From: Woeseiaceae bacterium
Lineage (GTDB): Bacteria; Pseudomonadota; Gammaproteobacteria; Steroidobacterales; Woeseiaceae
NCBI GenBank assembly: GCA_028277185.1
Contig: JANQGQ010000001.1
Coordinates: 1-64,000, forward strand
Length of the DNA stretch: 64,000 nt
Reading direction: 5' to 3'
Every line of letters begins with the position of its first letter. Within the stretch, counting starts at the first letter, position 1. The position numbers and the translations under genes were made by a program. The notes beneath the pieces were generated by a model. It was not told the origin of the DNA, ran no database searches, and saw only the letters and a list, made by a program, of their open reading frames with translations. Below are positions 8,924-19,099 of this stretch, in pieces.

Positions 8924-10150
8924 ATGTCCTACCTCGAGCACTTCAAACTGGATGAGCAGCCGTTTCGGCTGACGCCGGACCCGGGCTTTGTCTACTGGTC
9001 AAAGCAGCATGCCCGGGCCAAGGCCTATATGGAGTCGACGATCTGGCTTGCCGACGGCTTTGTAGTAATTACAGGGGAAATCGGTTCGGGCAAGACTACG
9101 CTGCTGCAGTCCTTCCTGACCGAGCTCGACGACGACGTCGTCTACGCCGTCGTATCGCAGACCCAGCTCAACGCGAAGGAGTTCATCCAGGCCGTCCTCA
9201 CGGAATTCGGCTTCAAGCCCTTCGAGAAAGACAAGGTCGAACTCCTCGACATGCTCAATATGTTCCTGATCGAGCAGTACTCCAACGGCAAGAAGGTCGT
9301 TCTGATCGTCGACGAAGCTCAGAATCTTTCGCGCAAGGTCCTCGAGGAAATCCGCATGCTGTCGGGGATCGAAACGCACAAGGAAAAGGTGCTGCGCATC
9401 ATTCTGGCCGGCCAGCCGGAACTGAAGGAAACACTGGAACTGCCGGAGCTCAAGCAGCTGTTGCAGCGCGTCCGCCTGCGCTTTCACATCGGACCGCTGG
9501 ACAGGACCGAGATGCGCGAGTACATCGAACACCGGCTGAGCATTGCCGGGCATGCGCCGAACGACCTGTTCGACGATAGCTGCTTCGAGGTGATACACCG
9601 CTACTCGGGAGGCATTCCGCGGCTCATCAACACACTGTGCGACACGGCACTATTGTGCGCGTTCGCGGACGAAAAAGAGACGATAAGCGATCAGGAAATC
9701 ATGGCGGCGGTCAAGGAACTCGACTGGAAGGAGCACGAGAACAACACGGGTGTGTTCCACAAGGTCAATCGCCCGGTATTCACGCCAGGATCTCCCGAGG
9801 ACGTCACCCAAATCGAGGTGCGGTCGGATGGCGAATCGCTCAACACCCTGAGTTTCGCGCCGGGACGGGTGATCATCGGCCGCTCGCCCGACAACGAAGT
9901 CTTCATCAACAGCAAGTTCGTCAGCCGGCACCACGCCCAGCTCGTGTCGGACGAGCGTGGCGCATTCGTCGAGGATCTCAACAGCACGAACGGCGTCTTC
10001 GTGGGTGAACAGCAAATCAAGAAGTATCGTCTGAAAGACGGCGACGTCATCTCCCTGGGCGTACACGAACTCGTGTACCGGGATTTGCGGGACTATCGGG
10101 ACGACGATACGGTGGTGAACGACGACGAAGCGTCGGCTATCGCCGAGTAG
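8924..10150 (+). CDS. ExeA/GspA-like AAA+ ATPase with C-terminal FHA domain
   Basis: The 408-aa protein begins like ExeA (LDEQPFRLTPDPGFVYWSKQH). It has Walker A GEIGSGKTT (about residues 51-59), Walker B VVLIVDEAQNL (about 125-135), an arginine-rich sensor segment (QRVRLRFHIGPL) and GGIPRLINTLCD near 230. ExeA proteins help insert secretin through the cell wall. Instead of the usual peptidoglycan-binding tail, residues about 305-390 form an FHA domain: IIGRSPDN, FVSRHHAQL and LNSTNGVFV are the phosphothreonine-binding strands and loops. No secretin or type II secretion gene is near. The fusion suggests ATPase action controlled by a phosphorylated partner, which is inference. No transmembrane segment is seen. 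Confidence 0.85.
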   Translation: MSYLEHFKLDEQPFRLTPDPGFVYWSKQHARAKAYMESTIWLADGFVVITGEIGSGKTTLLQSFLTELDDDVVYAVVSQTQLNAKEFIQAVLTEFGFKPFEKDKVELLDMLNMFLIEQYSNGKKVVLIVDEAQNLSRKVLEEIRMLSGIETHKEKVLRIILAGQPELKETLELPELKQLLQRVRLRFHIGPLDRTEMREYIEHRLSIAGHAPNDLFDDSCFEVIHRYSGGIPRLINTLCDTALLCAFADEKETISDQEIMAAVKELDWKEHENNTGVFHKVNRPVFTPGSPEDVTQIEVRSDGESLNTLSFAPGRVIIGRSPDNEVFINSKFVSRHHAQLVSDERGAFVEDLNSTNGVFVGEQQIKKYRLKDGDVISLGVHELVYRDLRDYRDDDTVVNDDEASAIAE

Positions 10151-10160
10151 TCGCTTTGTC

Positions 10161-10370
10161 TTAGCGGTTGCGCCGGTTACCCAACCGCGCGTCGCGTCTT
10201 TTCAACAGCAGGACGACGCCGCCGGTGAGACAGGCCAGCCCCGTGGCGAACGCCACGCCGGGCCAGTAACCGTGATTCACGTAGAGGGCGCCGGCAAGCG
10301 ACAGGACGCCCGCCGTCAGATAGAAATACGGCAGGCTCTCGTACACCGGTTTGGCAATCCACATGGACAA
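10161..10370 (-). CDS. Small two-helix membrane protein
   Basis: The 69-aa product has two hydrophobic segments (about residues 15-32 and 36-55: YFYLTAGVLSLAGALYV and WPGVAFATGLACLTGGVVLLL) and a basic C-terminus (KRRDARLGNRRNR), which predicts the tail on the cytoplasmic side. It converges on the ExeA-FHA gene with a 10-base gap. Not recognised as a named family. The membrane-protein pattern with positive-inside tail makes it likely to be real. Confidence 0.6.
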   Translation of the reverse strand: MSMWIAKPVYESLPYFYLTAGVLSLAGALYVNHGYWPGVAFATGLACLTGGVVLLLKRRDARLGNRRNR

Positions 10371-10507
10371 AGTCTCGCCCCTTCATCGAGTGGGCCGATC
10401 ATTTTGTCCGTCCGGGCACACCGCGTCCAGTCCGCCGGCGTCCCGGGGCCGCGGAGATTCGTGTATTTCCGAATGAATTCAGTTGCTTGTGGGAGTTTTG
10501 CCGATGC

Positions 10508-10666
10508 TCAGGCAAGCCGGAACAGGCGCAGGAGCCGCGCCAGCAGCGAGTCGGAAAGCCCGTCGACAGCCAGATCGGGTTCGCTCTCGGACGCGTTGAA
10601 TCCGGCGACCAGTGTCCGGGCGTCCTGATCGAGATCGCTCTCGGTGATCGTGTTGTCGAATGCCAT
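10508..10666 (-). CDS. Possible 52-aa small protein
   Basis: An ATG at 10666 opens a 52-codon frame reading MAFDNTITESDLDQDARTLV at the start and ending in LLARLLRLFRLA. GGGAAGG lies about 7 bases upstream on the coding strand. The composition is protein-like: an acidic N-terminal two thirds and an amphipathic leucine/arginine helix at the C-terminus. It lies downstream of tldD in the same orientation. No family recognised; it is short enough to be missed by ordinary gene finding. Confidence 0.5.
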   Translation of the reverse strand: MAFDNTITESDLDQDARTLVAGFNASESEPDLAVDGLSDSLLARLLRLFRLA

Positions 10667-10781
10667 GCCCGCCTTCCCCGTTGTCGAAAACGCGCCCAGG
10701 ATATCGCATCGTCGCTTGCGTCGCAGTGAGGTGCCTCACAGACTATGCCGAGACCTCACCATGGGCTTATGTCCAACCGCG

Positions 10782-12251
10782 TCAGGCCGTACCGCCAACC
10801 GTGAGTTCGTCGATCTTAAGCGATGGCTGACCGACGCCTACCGGAACGGACTGGCCTTCCTTGCCGCAGGTTCCGACGCCGGAATCGAGTTCGAGGTCGT
10901 TGCCCACCATGGAAATCCGCGTCAGCGCCTCGGGGCCGTCGCCTATCAGCATCGCACCCTTGACCGGCCGCGTCACTTTGCCCTTTTCGATCAGATAGGC
11001 TTCGCTCGCCGAGAACACGAATTTTCCCGATGTAATGTCGACCTGGCCGCCGCCGAAATTGGGCGCGTAAAGGCCCCGATCCACCGACGCGATGATCTCT
11101 TCCGGCTCATGCGGACCGGCAAGCATGTAGGTGTTCGTCATGCGGGGCATCGGTATGTGGGCGAAGGACTCCCGGCGGCCGTTGCCTGTCGGCGCGACGC
11201 CCGTCAGCCGGGCATTGAGCTTGTCCTGCATGTAGCCCTTGAGCACTCCGCCCTCGACGAGGACGTTGTACTGTCCGGGCGTTCCTTCGTCGTCGATGGC
11301 CAGTGAACCGCGGCGATTGCTAAGCGTGCCGTCGTCGACGATCGTACAAAGCGGCGACGCCACCGATTCGCCGATCCGGCCGCTGAACGCCGACGTGCCC
11401 TTGCGGTTGAAGTCCCCTTCGAGCCCATGGCCTACCGCCTCGTGCAGCAGCACGCCGGGCCAGCCGGGACCGAGCACCACCGGCATGCTGCCGGCCGGTG
11501 CGGCCACGGCGTCGAGCTGCACCGTTGCCTGCCGGACCGCTTCCCGCGCGTACTCGAGCGGCCGGTCGCTCTCGAGGAAATAATTCAGGTCCGTGCGCGC
11601 GCCGCCGCCCGCATAGCCCTGTTCGCGGCGACCGTCGTGGTCGAGGATGACAGTGACATTGAAGCGCACCAACGGGCGTATGTCGGCAGCAAGCGTGCCA
11701 TCCGAGGCCGCGACGAGAATCAGGTCCTGACCGCTCGACAGGCTCAGGATCACCTGCTCGATCCGGGAATCCAGGTCGCGCGTCGCCGCATCGATCCGCG
11801 TTAACAGAGCAGTCTTCTCCGCGTCGCCGATGCTCGCGATCGGGTCGATCCGCGGATAAAGCGGCACCGCTGACGGGCGCTGCCACGCACTTACGCGGCG
11901 CTCCGCACCCTGCTTCGCGATGGCTCTCGCCGCGTCGGACGCTCGCTTGAGTGCAGGCGGAACGAACTCGTCCGAGTAGGCGAAGCCGGTCTTCTCGCCG
12001 CTCACGGCACGCACGCCGACGCCCTGATCGTGGCTGAAACTGCCTTCGCGAATCCGACCGTCTTCGAGCGACCAGCTCTCCTGTCGACTCACCTGGAAGT
12101 ACAGGTCCGCGTAGTCTACCGAACCGCTCAGTACGCTCCCGAGCGTACGGCTCAGGTGTTGTTCGTCGATACCGGCCGGCCCGAGCATCCGGTCCATGAC
12201 CGTCTCGACGGCCGTGTTGCTGCTGTCTGTCACATCAAAGCCTGTTGCCAA
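10782..12251 (-). CDS. tldD: Metalloprotease TldD
   Basis: The 489-aa protein (E. coli TldD 481 aa) is the zinc-bearing partner of TldE/PmbA. The HEXXXH metal site is HEAVGH at residues 270-275, inside [45 protein letters not shown] and [17 protein letters not shown] are further family blocks. Its start overlaps the end of the upstream nitrilase gene by 17 bases, and it is the last clear gene of the long minus-strand run that begins with cysS. The order rng-yhdP-nit-tldD is classic. Confidence 0.96.
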   Translation of the reverse strand: MATGFDVTDSSNTAVETVMDRMLGPAGIDEQHLSRTLGSVLSGSVDYADLYFQVSRQESWSLEDGRIREGSFSHDQGVGVRAVSGEKTGFAYSDEFVPPALKRASDAARAIAKQGAERRVSAWQRPSAVPLYPRIDPIASIGDAEKTALLTRIDAATRDLDSRIEQVILSLSSGQDLILVAASDGTLAADIRPLVRFNVTVILDHDGRREQGYAGGGARTDLNYFLESDRPLEYAREAVRQATVQLDAVAAPAGSMPVVLGPGWPGVLLHEAVGHGLEGDFNRKGTSAFSGRIGESVASPLCTIVDDGTLSNRRGSLAIDDEGTPGQYNVLVEGGVLKGYMQDKLNARLTGVAPTGNGRRESFAHIPMPRMTNTYMLAGPHEPEEIIASVDRGLYAPNFGGGQVDITSGKFVFSASEAYLIEKGKVTRPVKGAMLIGDGPEALTRISMVGNDLELDSGVGTCGKEGQSVPVGVGQPSLKIDELTVGGTA

Positions 12252-13104
12252 TGATTTCGCCGCCGTCGCGACTCCGTAGGTTCCCGGCCAGCCTGCGATT
12301 GGACAGCGCGGGGAACTCCCGACGCAGCTCGGCTACGCGAGCGGGCTCGATATCGGCGAGAGCCAGCCCTTCGCCGGATTCGCATTCGGCGAGAATCCGC
12401 CCCCAGGGATCGACGATCATCGAGTGGCCCCAGGTCGAGCGGCCGTCCGGGTGGCGGCCAGTTTGCCCGGCCGCGATGACATACGCCAGGTTTTCTACTG
12501 CCCTGGCTCTGAGGAGCGCTTCCCAGTGCGCCCGCCCGGTCGTCTCCGTGAACGCCGACGGAACCGTAAACAGCGTCGCACCGGCATCGACGAGCGCGCG
12601 ATACAGTTCCGGGAAACGCAGGTCGTAACAGATCGTGAGACCCAGCTTGCCGAACGGCGTGCTCAGAGCGACCGGTTCGTCGCCGGGGTACATACTGTTC
12701 GATTCGCGATACGACTCGTCGCTGTCCGCGAGATCGACGTCGAACAGGTGAATCTTGCGATAGATATCGCGGCGCCGGCCGCTTGCGTCGTACACGATCG
12801 AGGCACCGTAGGTGCGCCGCGGATCCGGCGACTTGAGAGGCAGACTCCCCGCGACGATCCATAGCCCGTGTCGCCCGGCCGTTTCCGCGAGAAAGTCCTG
12901 CAGCGGCCCCTCACCGGGTATCTCCGCGATCCCGGTCTTCTGCCGTGCCGACGTCGCCATCAGCGCAAAGTTCTCGGGCAGTACGGCAAGCTGGGCGCCC
13001 CGACCGGCCGCGTCTGCAATGAGGCTTTCCGTGCGCTCGAGGTTGTCCGCTACCGAATCCGTGCTGTTCATTTGCACGGCTACGACCTTGTAGGTCTGTG
13101 TCAT
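12235..13104 (-). CDS. Carbon-nitrogen hydrolase, probable deaminated glutathione amidase
   Basis: From the ATG at 13104 ([12 protein letters not shown]) the protein is 289 aa and shows the nitrilase triad: E44 (VLPENF), K117 (YRKIHLFD) and C159 ([11 protein letters not shown]). The [26 protein letters not shown] and [20 protein letters not shown] blocks match the Nit1/YbeM branch, which repairs deaminated glutathione. The chosen start overlaps the yhdP stop in an ATGA, which decides against the longer frame from 13146. Exact substrate is inferred from the family branch. Confidence 0.88.
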   Translation of the reverse strand: MTQTYKVVAVQMNSTDSVADNLERTESLIADAAGRGAQLAVLPENFALMATSARQKTGIAEIPGEGPLQDFLAETAGRHGLWIVAGSLPLKSPDPRRTYGASIVYDASGRRRDIYRKIHLFDVDLADSDESYRESNSMYPGDEPVALSTPFGKLGLTICYDLRFPELYRALVDAGATLFTVPSAFTETTGRAHWEALLRARAVENLAYVIAAGQTGRHPDGRSTWGHSMIVDPWGRILAECESGEGLALADIEPARVAELRREFPALSNRRLAGNLRSRDGGEIIGNRL

Positions 13105-16100
13105 CGTCGCGCGCTCTCCGTTTCCGCGGGGCTTGAGTTCAGACAACCGGCCAGTTCGCTGCTGACCGCGAAACGCTCCGCGTCGGCCGGCGCGAGCACC
13201 GGCTCGCTCCAGCTTCCGTCGATAGAATAGTAGACCTGACTGAGGCCCTGCAGCGGTTTCTTGAAGATCTGCGAGAAGATCAGCGCGGCGACTGCCGCCT
13301 GCGGGCCCGCCGCGGCGGCGACCACGACCGGCAATGCGTTGCCGACGTTTGCACCGATCAGCGCTGTCTGCTCGTAGTCGCTGTCCACCAGGCCGGCGCG
13401 GCCGACAATCGCGATGTCCGCCGCGGGCGCCTCCAGCGACAGATTACAGGTGTAGGTTTGGCCGTCGTCGAGCCGGAACGTTCCTTCAATACTATCGAAG
13501 CCGAAGCCGTCGCCGAAGACATCGGAGAAGTCCAGCGAGAGGCGCCGCGGCAGCGCGACGACGCTCATCAGGCCGAAAACCCGGCCGGCACCGGGTTCGA
13601 CTTCGTCCAGTTGGCCGGTACCGAGGCGCAGCTGGACCTCGCCGTCGAGCGTAGGCAGGAAGTCACCGCCCGGCCCGCCCGACCAGCCGACATCGAGAAG
13701 AACGTTCATGTCGTCGCTGACGAGCCCCGGTGAGTATCCAAGACGCCCGAGCGTCGTGGCGACGTCCGTGCTCCTCAACGTGGCGCTGACCCGGGTTCGC
13801 GAGCCCAGAGGATCCGCGTCGTCGGCAAGCCAGCTGGCGTTGGCGACGATCTCGAAAGTCTCGTCCTCGGCAATGATTTTCGTGCTCTCGAGGCCCGCCG
13901 GTACTCTGGCGAACTCCGCCTCCACAGCGCCGAAGAAACGATCGCCTAAACCGAACTCCGCGGTACGCAGGGTGATTGCGGGAAGCTCCCGCGGATCGGT
14001 CCCGCCGCCGCTCCCGGGCACGGCAGTCGCGTCGCCGGGCAGCACGAGGCGCTCCATGTCGAGGACCAGCGGACGCTCGCCGCTCAGTTCGTACGGCACA
14101 AAGACCGAGCCTTTGACGTCCGGACCGTCGAATTGCACGAGCCAATCGCGCGCACTGCGATCGAGGCGGACACGGTGATCGACGAGATGCTGCCCCAGGA
14201 GGCGGAGATTGGTGACCGCGACGTCCACGGACCGGATACGTTCGACGACATCGGCGTTGCCGCCGGCCCCGGCGCTCGTCCCGATGTCGGCACGACGGCC
14301 CAGCGCCAGCCATTCCTCGAGGACCACGTCGCTTGCGTGACCGCGGATGTGAAGACCGCGGGTATCGGCGGGCGCCGGCGACTCCGGGCCGAGCGAGAGT
14401 ACGCCGCGGTCCAGATCCCAGGACTCGCCGCTACGCAGGAAGGCCAGCCGCCAGCGCAAATCGTCGTCGAGCCCACCCTGGGCGTCGATGCGCTCACCGC
14501 CCGGGGCGAACCGCAACTCGCCGGCGAACGTGAGCGGCTCGTCCGGCGCCTTGGCGAACGGCTCCGGCAGTGCGACCCCGATCCCGACGAGATCGCTGGC
14601 CGCCTCGACGGCAAGCGGGACCGGAGTTTCGGCATTCGCATCGGGAAACAGCACCGACACCACGTACTCGGTTTCGCCGCTCAGCAAGCCGCGCGCCGGC
14701 AGTCCGAGGCCGTCGACCAAACCGGTGTCGTCCACCCGGCCGTTAGCGTTGAGGACGATACTGTAGCCGTCGAGTTCGTCCGGCGCCGGCTGGAGCTCGA
14801 AGCGCACGGGCTCCCCGAGAAACATCCCGGTCAGCGATTCGCTCGAGATCGTGCGTCTTTCGATCGTCACCGAACCGGCGACCTCCGTGACCGGTGGATC
14901 GAGACCCGGAACGGATACCGTACCGTCCGCCGTCCGGATTCGGGCGGATACTTCGAAATCGCGCGCGCGGAGGAGGGGCACGTCGAGATCCAGAACCAGA
15001 CTGGCATCGCCCGAAACGCCGATCCTGTCGAGCTGGCCGGCGAAGAGTCCGGCAAGCGGGCTTTCCGCGGCGAATCGGCGCAGCGTATCCAGCGTGCCGG
15101 TCGCGCTGCCGTCGATCGTCAACACCGGCTGACGAAGGTCGCGGATGTCGACGCGCGCATTGACGATGCTGTTCCCGACGCTCTGCGACTGATTGCGGCG
15201 CGTGTACAGGTGCGTGCGGTCGAGCACGACATCGACGTCGAGCATCTCGGCGGCGGGCCACCTGGGCAGGTACTTGAACTCGGTGTCGCGAACGTTGGCC
15301 TCGATCCGCATCCGGCCTTCGTCGTTGTCGAAGGGAAAAGCATCGAGCGGGCCGGACAGGACAGCCCGGCCGCTCGGGATGCTTCCCGACAATAGTGCAC
15401 TCTGGAACCAGTCGTAGAGCATGGGGCCCAGCAGGCCGTCCGGAATGAAGCGCTTGACGGAGGCTATGTCCGTTACGCTGAAGCGCGACACGAGATCGAC
15501 GACCGGGCTTTGCAGAGGCTCCAGCGCCAGTTCGACGCTGCTGCTGATGGAGAAGTCGGCATTGCGGAGCACGACATTGTCCGACAGTACCGTGGTCCGC
15601 GTATCGCTGTGCCGCCAGATCAGCGTTCCGTAGAGGTCGTCGAGTGGCAGCGGGATACTGAGGTAGTCAGGCAGCCGGATCTCCACTTCGGTCGAGTCGA
15701 GATCGAGCAAACCGCCGGACGGCTCGGCGCGCACCGATCCCGAGAGATTGCGGATTCCCGGCAGCTTGCCGTGAGGCTGAAATCCGAAACCCGAGAACTC
15801 CGCATTCACTGCAAGCCCGGCGGCCGGCTGATCGACATCGCCGACAGTGAGACTGGCATCACGCAGCACGCCCTCGAGGCCGAAGCGCCGCAGCGTATCG
15901 GCAAGCCCGGTATCGAGCCATGGCAGCGCCAGCGCCAGGTCGGCCAGATTGAAATAGTCCGCGCGAACGTCGAGCGTATCGACAGCGCCATCCGCCCCGA
16001 CGCCGGCCTGCACGAACAGGGAGGACTCCGGCCACTCACCGTGTTCGCTCGAGAGCGAGAACTCGTCGAAGGCCAGCAGCCAGCCCCCCGCATCGCTCCG

Positions 16101-16988
16101 GTATTCGAGGCGGCCGGCGGTCGTCAGCGGTTCCAGGGCGGCCGCATGCAGAAGCGCGTTCGTCACGTCAAACTCGATCGCTGCCTGCTCGACTGCGGCG
16201 GAACGCGCTCTGAGCGACAGCTCGATACTCGCTTTTCCACCCCGGATTTCACCAAGCGGTTCACCGACGAACGCCGCCCACCCGCCGAGCTCCAGATCGC
16301 GCGCGTCGACCATGACGTCCCAAACCTCCGCGTCGCCCTCGGGCGTCGTGAGTTGCGTCGCGGTCACCGTCATCTGACGACCGAGTTCCCCGGGCAGGCG
16401 AACCACAGAATCGAGCGCGATCCGGTCGGCGTTGCGATCGACGACCAGACGCGGGATGCCGACATAGGTAGGTCGCTCATCGCCCGGCCGCACTATCTGC
16501 AGCTCGACGTCCTCGGCGGTGATCTCGATGTCGCCCCCGGCGGCGTCGCCGCGATCCATCGCGGTGAGCGCGCTCAGCGGCGCGCCCTGCAGCCACCAGC
16601 TACCGTCCTCGCGCTGACGAACGTCGAGCGCCGTGCTGGAGATTCCGATCCGGTCGACGACAACCGTGCGGTCGCGCAGCAAACGCAGCGCCGCGACACC
16701 GACCGAGACCTCCTCGGCGGCCAGCAGGCGGGTCTCATCCTCCTGACGGATCAACTCGGCGTCGAAGAAGTACAGCTCCGGGCCGCGCAGACCCCAGCGA
16801 GCGTCCATGCCCGAGAACTCGACTTCCATGCCGATCGCGGTGCTGGCCCAGGCTTTGAGCTCGTCCTGATACTCGGGCAGCCGCGGTAGAAACAGGCGAA
16901 ACAGGCCGACCGCAACGGCAAGCAGTATCACCACGCCGGCCGCCGAATACGCCAGTACCTTGACCAGTTTTCTCAAAAATTGCCGCAT
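13101..16988 (-). CDS. yhdP: YhdP-type AsmA-like envelope protein
   Basis: The 1295-aa protein (E. coli YhdP 1266 aa) has one N-terminal membrane anchor (about residues 8-31, LVKVLAYSAAGVVILLAVAVGLF). A very long periplasmic beta-rich region follows, with repeated AsmA/DUF3971 motifs such as LRGPELYFFDAELI and LLDLDSTEVEIRLPDYLSIPLPLDDLYG. The C-terminus ends with a hydrophobic stretch (GNALPVVVAAAAGPQAAVAALIFSQIFKKPLQGLSQVYYSIDGSW). This bridge-like family is implicated in phospholipid transfer to the outer membrane. It sits between rng (18-base gap) and the nitrilase gene (4-base overlap). Confidence 0.92.
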   Translation of the reverse strand: MRQFLRKLVKVLAYSAAGVVILLAVAVGLFRLFLPRLPEYQDELKAWASTAIGMEVEFSGMDARWGLRGPELYFFDAELIRQEDETRLLAAEEVSVGVAALRLLRDRTVVVDRIGISSTALDVRQREDGSWWLQGAPLSALTAMDRGDAAGGDIEITAEDVELQIVRPGDERPTYVGIPRLVVDRNADRIALDSVVRLPGELGRQMTVTATQLTTPEGDAEVWDVMVDARDLELGGWAAFVGEPLGEIRGGKASIELSLRARSAAVEQAAIEFDVTNALLHAAALEPLTTAGRLEYRSDAGGWLLAFDEFSLSSEHGEWPESSLFVQAGVGADGAVDTLDVRADYFNLADLALALPWLDTGLADTLRRFGLEGVLRDASLTVGDVDQPAAGLAVNAEFSGFGFQPHGKLPGIRNLSGSVRAEPSGGLLDLDSTEVEIRLPDYLSIPLPLDDLYGTLIWRHSDTRTTVLSDNVVLRNADFSISSSVELALEPLQSPVVDLVSRFSVTDIASVKRFIPDGLLGPMLYDWFQSALLSGSIPSGRAVLSGPLDAFPFDNDEGRMRIEANVRDTEFKYLPRWPAAEMLDVDVVLDRTHLYTRRNQSQSVGNSIVNARVDIRDLRQPVLTIDGSATGTLDTLRRFAAESPLAGLFAGQLDRIGVSGDASLVLDLDVPLLRARDFEVSARIRTADGTVSVPGLDPPVTEVAGSVTIERRTISSESLTGMFLGEPVRFELQPAPDELDGYSIVLNANGRVDDTGLVDGLGLPARGLLSGETEYVVSVLFPDANAETPVPLAVEAASDLVGIGVALPEPFAKAPDEPLTFAGELRFAPGGERIDAQGGLDDDLRWRLAFLRSGESWDLDRGVLSLGPESPAPADTRGLHIRGHASDVVLEEWLALGRRADIGTSAGAGGNADVVERIRSVDVAVTNLRLLGQHLVDHRVRLDRSARDWLVQFDGPDVKGSVFVPYELSGERPLVLDMERLVLPGDATAVPGSGGGTDPRELPAITLRTAEFGLGDRFFGAVEAEFARVPAGLESTKIIAEDETFEIVANASWLADDADPLGSRTRVSATLRSTDVATTLGRLGYSPGLVSDDMNVLLDVGWSGGPGGDFLPTLDGEVQLRLGTGQLDEVEPGAGRVFGLMSVVALPRRLSLDFSDVFGDGFGFDSIEGTFRLDDGQTYTCNLSLEAPAADIAIVGRAGLVDSDYEQTALIGANVGNALPVVVAAAAGPQAAVAALIFSQIFKKPLQGLSQVYYSIDGSWSEPVLAPADAERFAVSSELAGCLNSSPAETESARR

Positions 16989-17006
16989 GCCGCTCCGGAC
17001 CCGGTG

Positions 17007-18491
17007 CTACACGAGCACCACGTCGAACTGATCCTGCAGGTACAGCGACTCCGTCTGTAGCCCGATGGTCTTTCCGGTCTGCTCGGCAAGCTCGGCCAGC
17101 GCAGGCGCCTGCTCGTCGAGCAGGAGCTCGATGACATCCTGCTGCGCAAGCACGATGAGTTCATCGAAATCGAATTGCCTCGCCTGGCGGATGATTTCCC
17201 GGAAGATCTCGAAGCAGACGGTCTCGGCCGTCATGACGAAACCGCGACCCGCACAGGTTGGACACTCTTCGCACAGAATATGCTGCAAACTTTCCCGGGT
17301 TCGCTTGCGCGTCATCTCCACGAGTCCGAGCGGCGATACCGGCGTGATCTGGTGCCGCGCGTGGTCCGAAGCCATAGCCTGCGTCAGCGCGGCAATTACC
17401 CCCTCGCGGTGGTCCGCCTCCTCCATATCGATGAAATCGATGATGATGATCCCTCCGAGGTTCCGGAGCCGGAGCTGCCGGGCGATGGCGACCGCCGCCT
17501 CGAGGTTCGTCCGGTAGATCGTCTCCTCCAGGTTGCGGTGGCCGACGTACGCTCCCGTGTTGACGTCGATCGTCGTCATCGCCTCGGTCTGGTCGAAGAT
17601 GAGATAGCCGCCGGACTTGAGCGGAATGCTGCGCTCCAGGGCCTTCTGGATTTCGTCGTCGATCCCGTGCAGGTCGAAGATCGGCCGGCGCCGCCGATAG
17701 AGCTCGAGCAGACTCTCGATATCCGGTAGGTAGGTCTTCGCAAACTCGCGCATTTCCTCGCAGTCCGGTGCCGAATCGACGAGGATATGATCGACGTCGC
17801 TCGTGACCATGTCGCGCAGGACCCGGAGCGGCAGCGATAAATCCTCGTGGATGAGCGATTTTGCCCCGGCATTGCTTGACCGCTGCTGAACGACCTCCCA
17901 GAGCCGCAGGAGATAGCGCAAATCCGCCTCGAGCGCGTCCCGCTCAGTGCCCTCGGCAGCCGTCCTGACGATGGCACCGACCTCGACGCCGTGCGCTCCG
18001 AGGAGTTCTTCGACGAGGCCGCGCAGCCGCTCACGCTCGCCCTCGTCTTCGATCCGCGCCGAGACGCCGACGCTGTCCCCTTTGGGCAGCAGCACCAGAT
18101 GGCGCGCCGGGAGCGTAATGAACGTCGTCAGTCGCGCCCCTTTGTTGCCGAGCGGATCCTTGACGACCTGAACGAGAAGGTCCTCGCCCTCGCGCACGAG
18201 CTCGCGGATACCCGGAAGCTCGTCTTCCGGAGCAGTACTGCGACCGTTGACGCGCGTGATGTCCGACGCGTGCAGGAACGCGGTGCGCTCGAGCCCGATA
18301 TCGACGAAGGCCGCCTGCATTCCCGGCAGCACTCTCGAGACGCGACCCTTATAGATATTGCCGATGACGCCGCGCCGGCCGGCGCGCTCGACATACACTT
18401 CCTGAAGCACGCCGTTTTCGAGCAGCGCCGCGCGCACTTCGCCCGACGTGACGTTGATCAGGATTTCTTCTTTGGTTTGTTCGTCAGTCAT
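17007..18491 (-). CDS. rng: Ribonuclease G
   Basis: The 494-aa protein matches RNase G (489 aa in E. coli), a single-strand endoribonuclease maturing 16S rRNA. An S1-type domain comes first (VIGNIYKGRVSRVLPGMQAAFVDIG), then the catalytic DNase I-like part with LIFDQTEAMTTIDVNTG and IIIDFIDM carrying the metal-binding aspartates. The zinc-link CEECPTCAGRG follows near residue 410. It lacks the long C-terminal scaffold of RNase E. The start overlaps the maf stop by 4 bases. Confidence 0.95.
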   Translation of the reverse strand: MTDEQTKEEILINVTSGEVRAALLENGVLQEVYVERAGRRGVIGNIYKGRVSRVLPGMQAAFVDIGLERTAFLHASDITRVNGRSTAPEDELPGIRELVREGEDLLVQVVKDPLGNKGARLTTFITLPARHLVLLPKGDSVGVSARIEDEGERERLRGLVEELLGAHGVEVGAIVRTAAEGTERDALEADLRYLLRLWEVVQQRSSNAGAKSLIHEDLSLPLRVLRDMVTSDVDHILVDSAPDCEEMREFAKTYLPDIESLLELYRRRRPIFDLHGIDDEIQKALERSIPLKSGGYLIFDQTEAMTTIDVNTGAYVGHRNLEETIYRTNLEAAVAIARQLRLRNLGGIIIIDFIDMEEADHREGVIAALTQAMASDHARHQITPVSPLGLVEMTRKRTRESLQHILCEECPTCAGRGFVMTAETVCFEIFREIIRQARQFDFDELIVLAQQDVIELLLDEQAPALAELAEQTGKTIGLQTESLYLQDQFDVVLV

Positions 18492-19090
18492 GTCCTGTCT
18501 GTCGTGTCGCGGGCCGCCGGCAACCGGACGCCTGCCCGTCCAAGAAGTGCCGCGGTCTCGAATACCGGCAGCCCAACCACCCCCGAGTAGCTGCCGGCGA
18601 TGCGTTCGACGAAAACCCCGCCCAACCCTTGAATGCCATAGCCGCCGGCCTTATCGCGCGGCTCTCCACTGTGCCAGTAATCGAGCGCCTCGTCGCGACC
18701 GATGTCGCGAAACAAGACGGTCGTGCGGGAAACGGCGGTGTCGATACGTCCGTCCGTCGACACGGCGACTCCGGTCACGACCCGGTGCTCGCGGCCCGAA
18801 AGACGTTCCAGCATGCGCAAGGCATCGTCGCGGCCGCTCGGCTTGCCGAGAATCCCGCCGTCGACGACGACCGCGGTATCCGCCGCCAAAACGACGGCGT
18901 TGGGCTCCCTGGCCGCGACTGCTTTGGCCGTTGCAAGCCGCACGACCATTGCTTCGGGCGTTTCGCCGCTTAGGGGAGTTTCGTCCACCGGGACGCTCCG
19001 GACCTCGAACTCGAGGCCCAGCGCCGTCAGGATCTCGCGGCGACGCGGCGAGGACGATGCCAGCAACAGTCCGGGGCCTTTAGACGCCAC
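18488..19090 (-). CDS. maf: Maf-family nucleotide pyrophosphatase (YhdE type)
   Basis: The 200-aa protein has the Maf signature LLLASSSPRRREIL at the N-terminus and VLAADTAVVVDGGILGKP and GKAGGYGIQG-like sequence (RDKAGGYGIQGLGGVFV) of the dTTP/UTP pyrophosphatase group, which cleans non-canonical nucleotides. It sits in the usual place before rng. The mreBCD shape genes that often precede it are absent; rlmH is directly upstream instead (9-base gap). Confidence 0.93.
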   Translation of the reverse strand: MASKGPGLLLASSSPRRREILTALGLEFEVRSVPVDETPLSGETPEAMVVRLATAKAVAAREPNAVVLAADTAVVVDGGILGKPSGRDDALRMLERLSGREHRVVTGVAVSTDGRIDTAVSRTTVLFRDIGRDEALDYWHSGEPRDKAGGYGIQGLGGVFVERIAGSYSGVVGLPVFETAALLGRAGVRLPAARDTTDRT

Positions 19091-19099
19091 GACTCCGCC

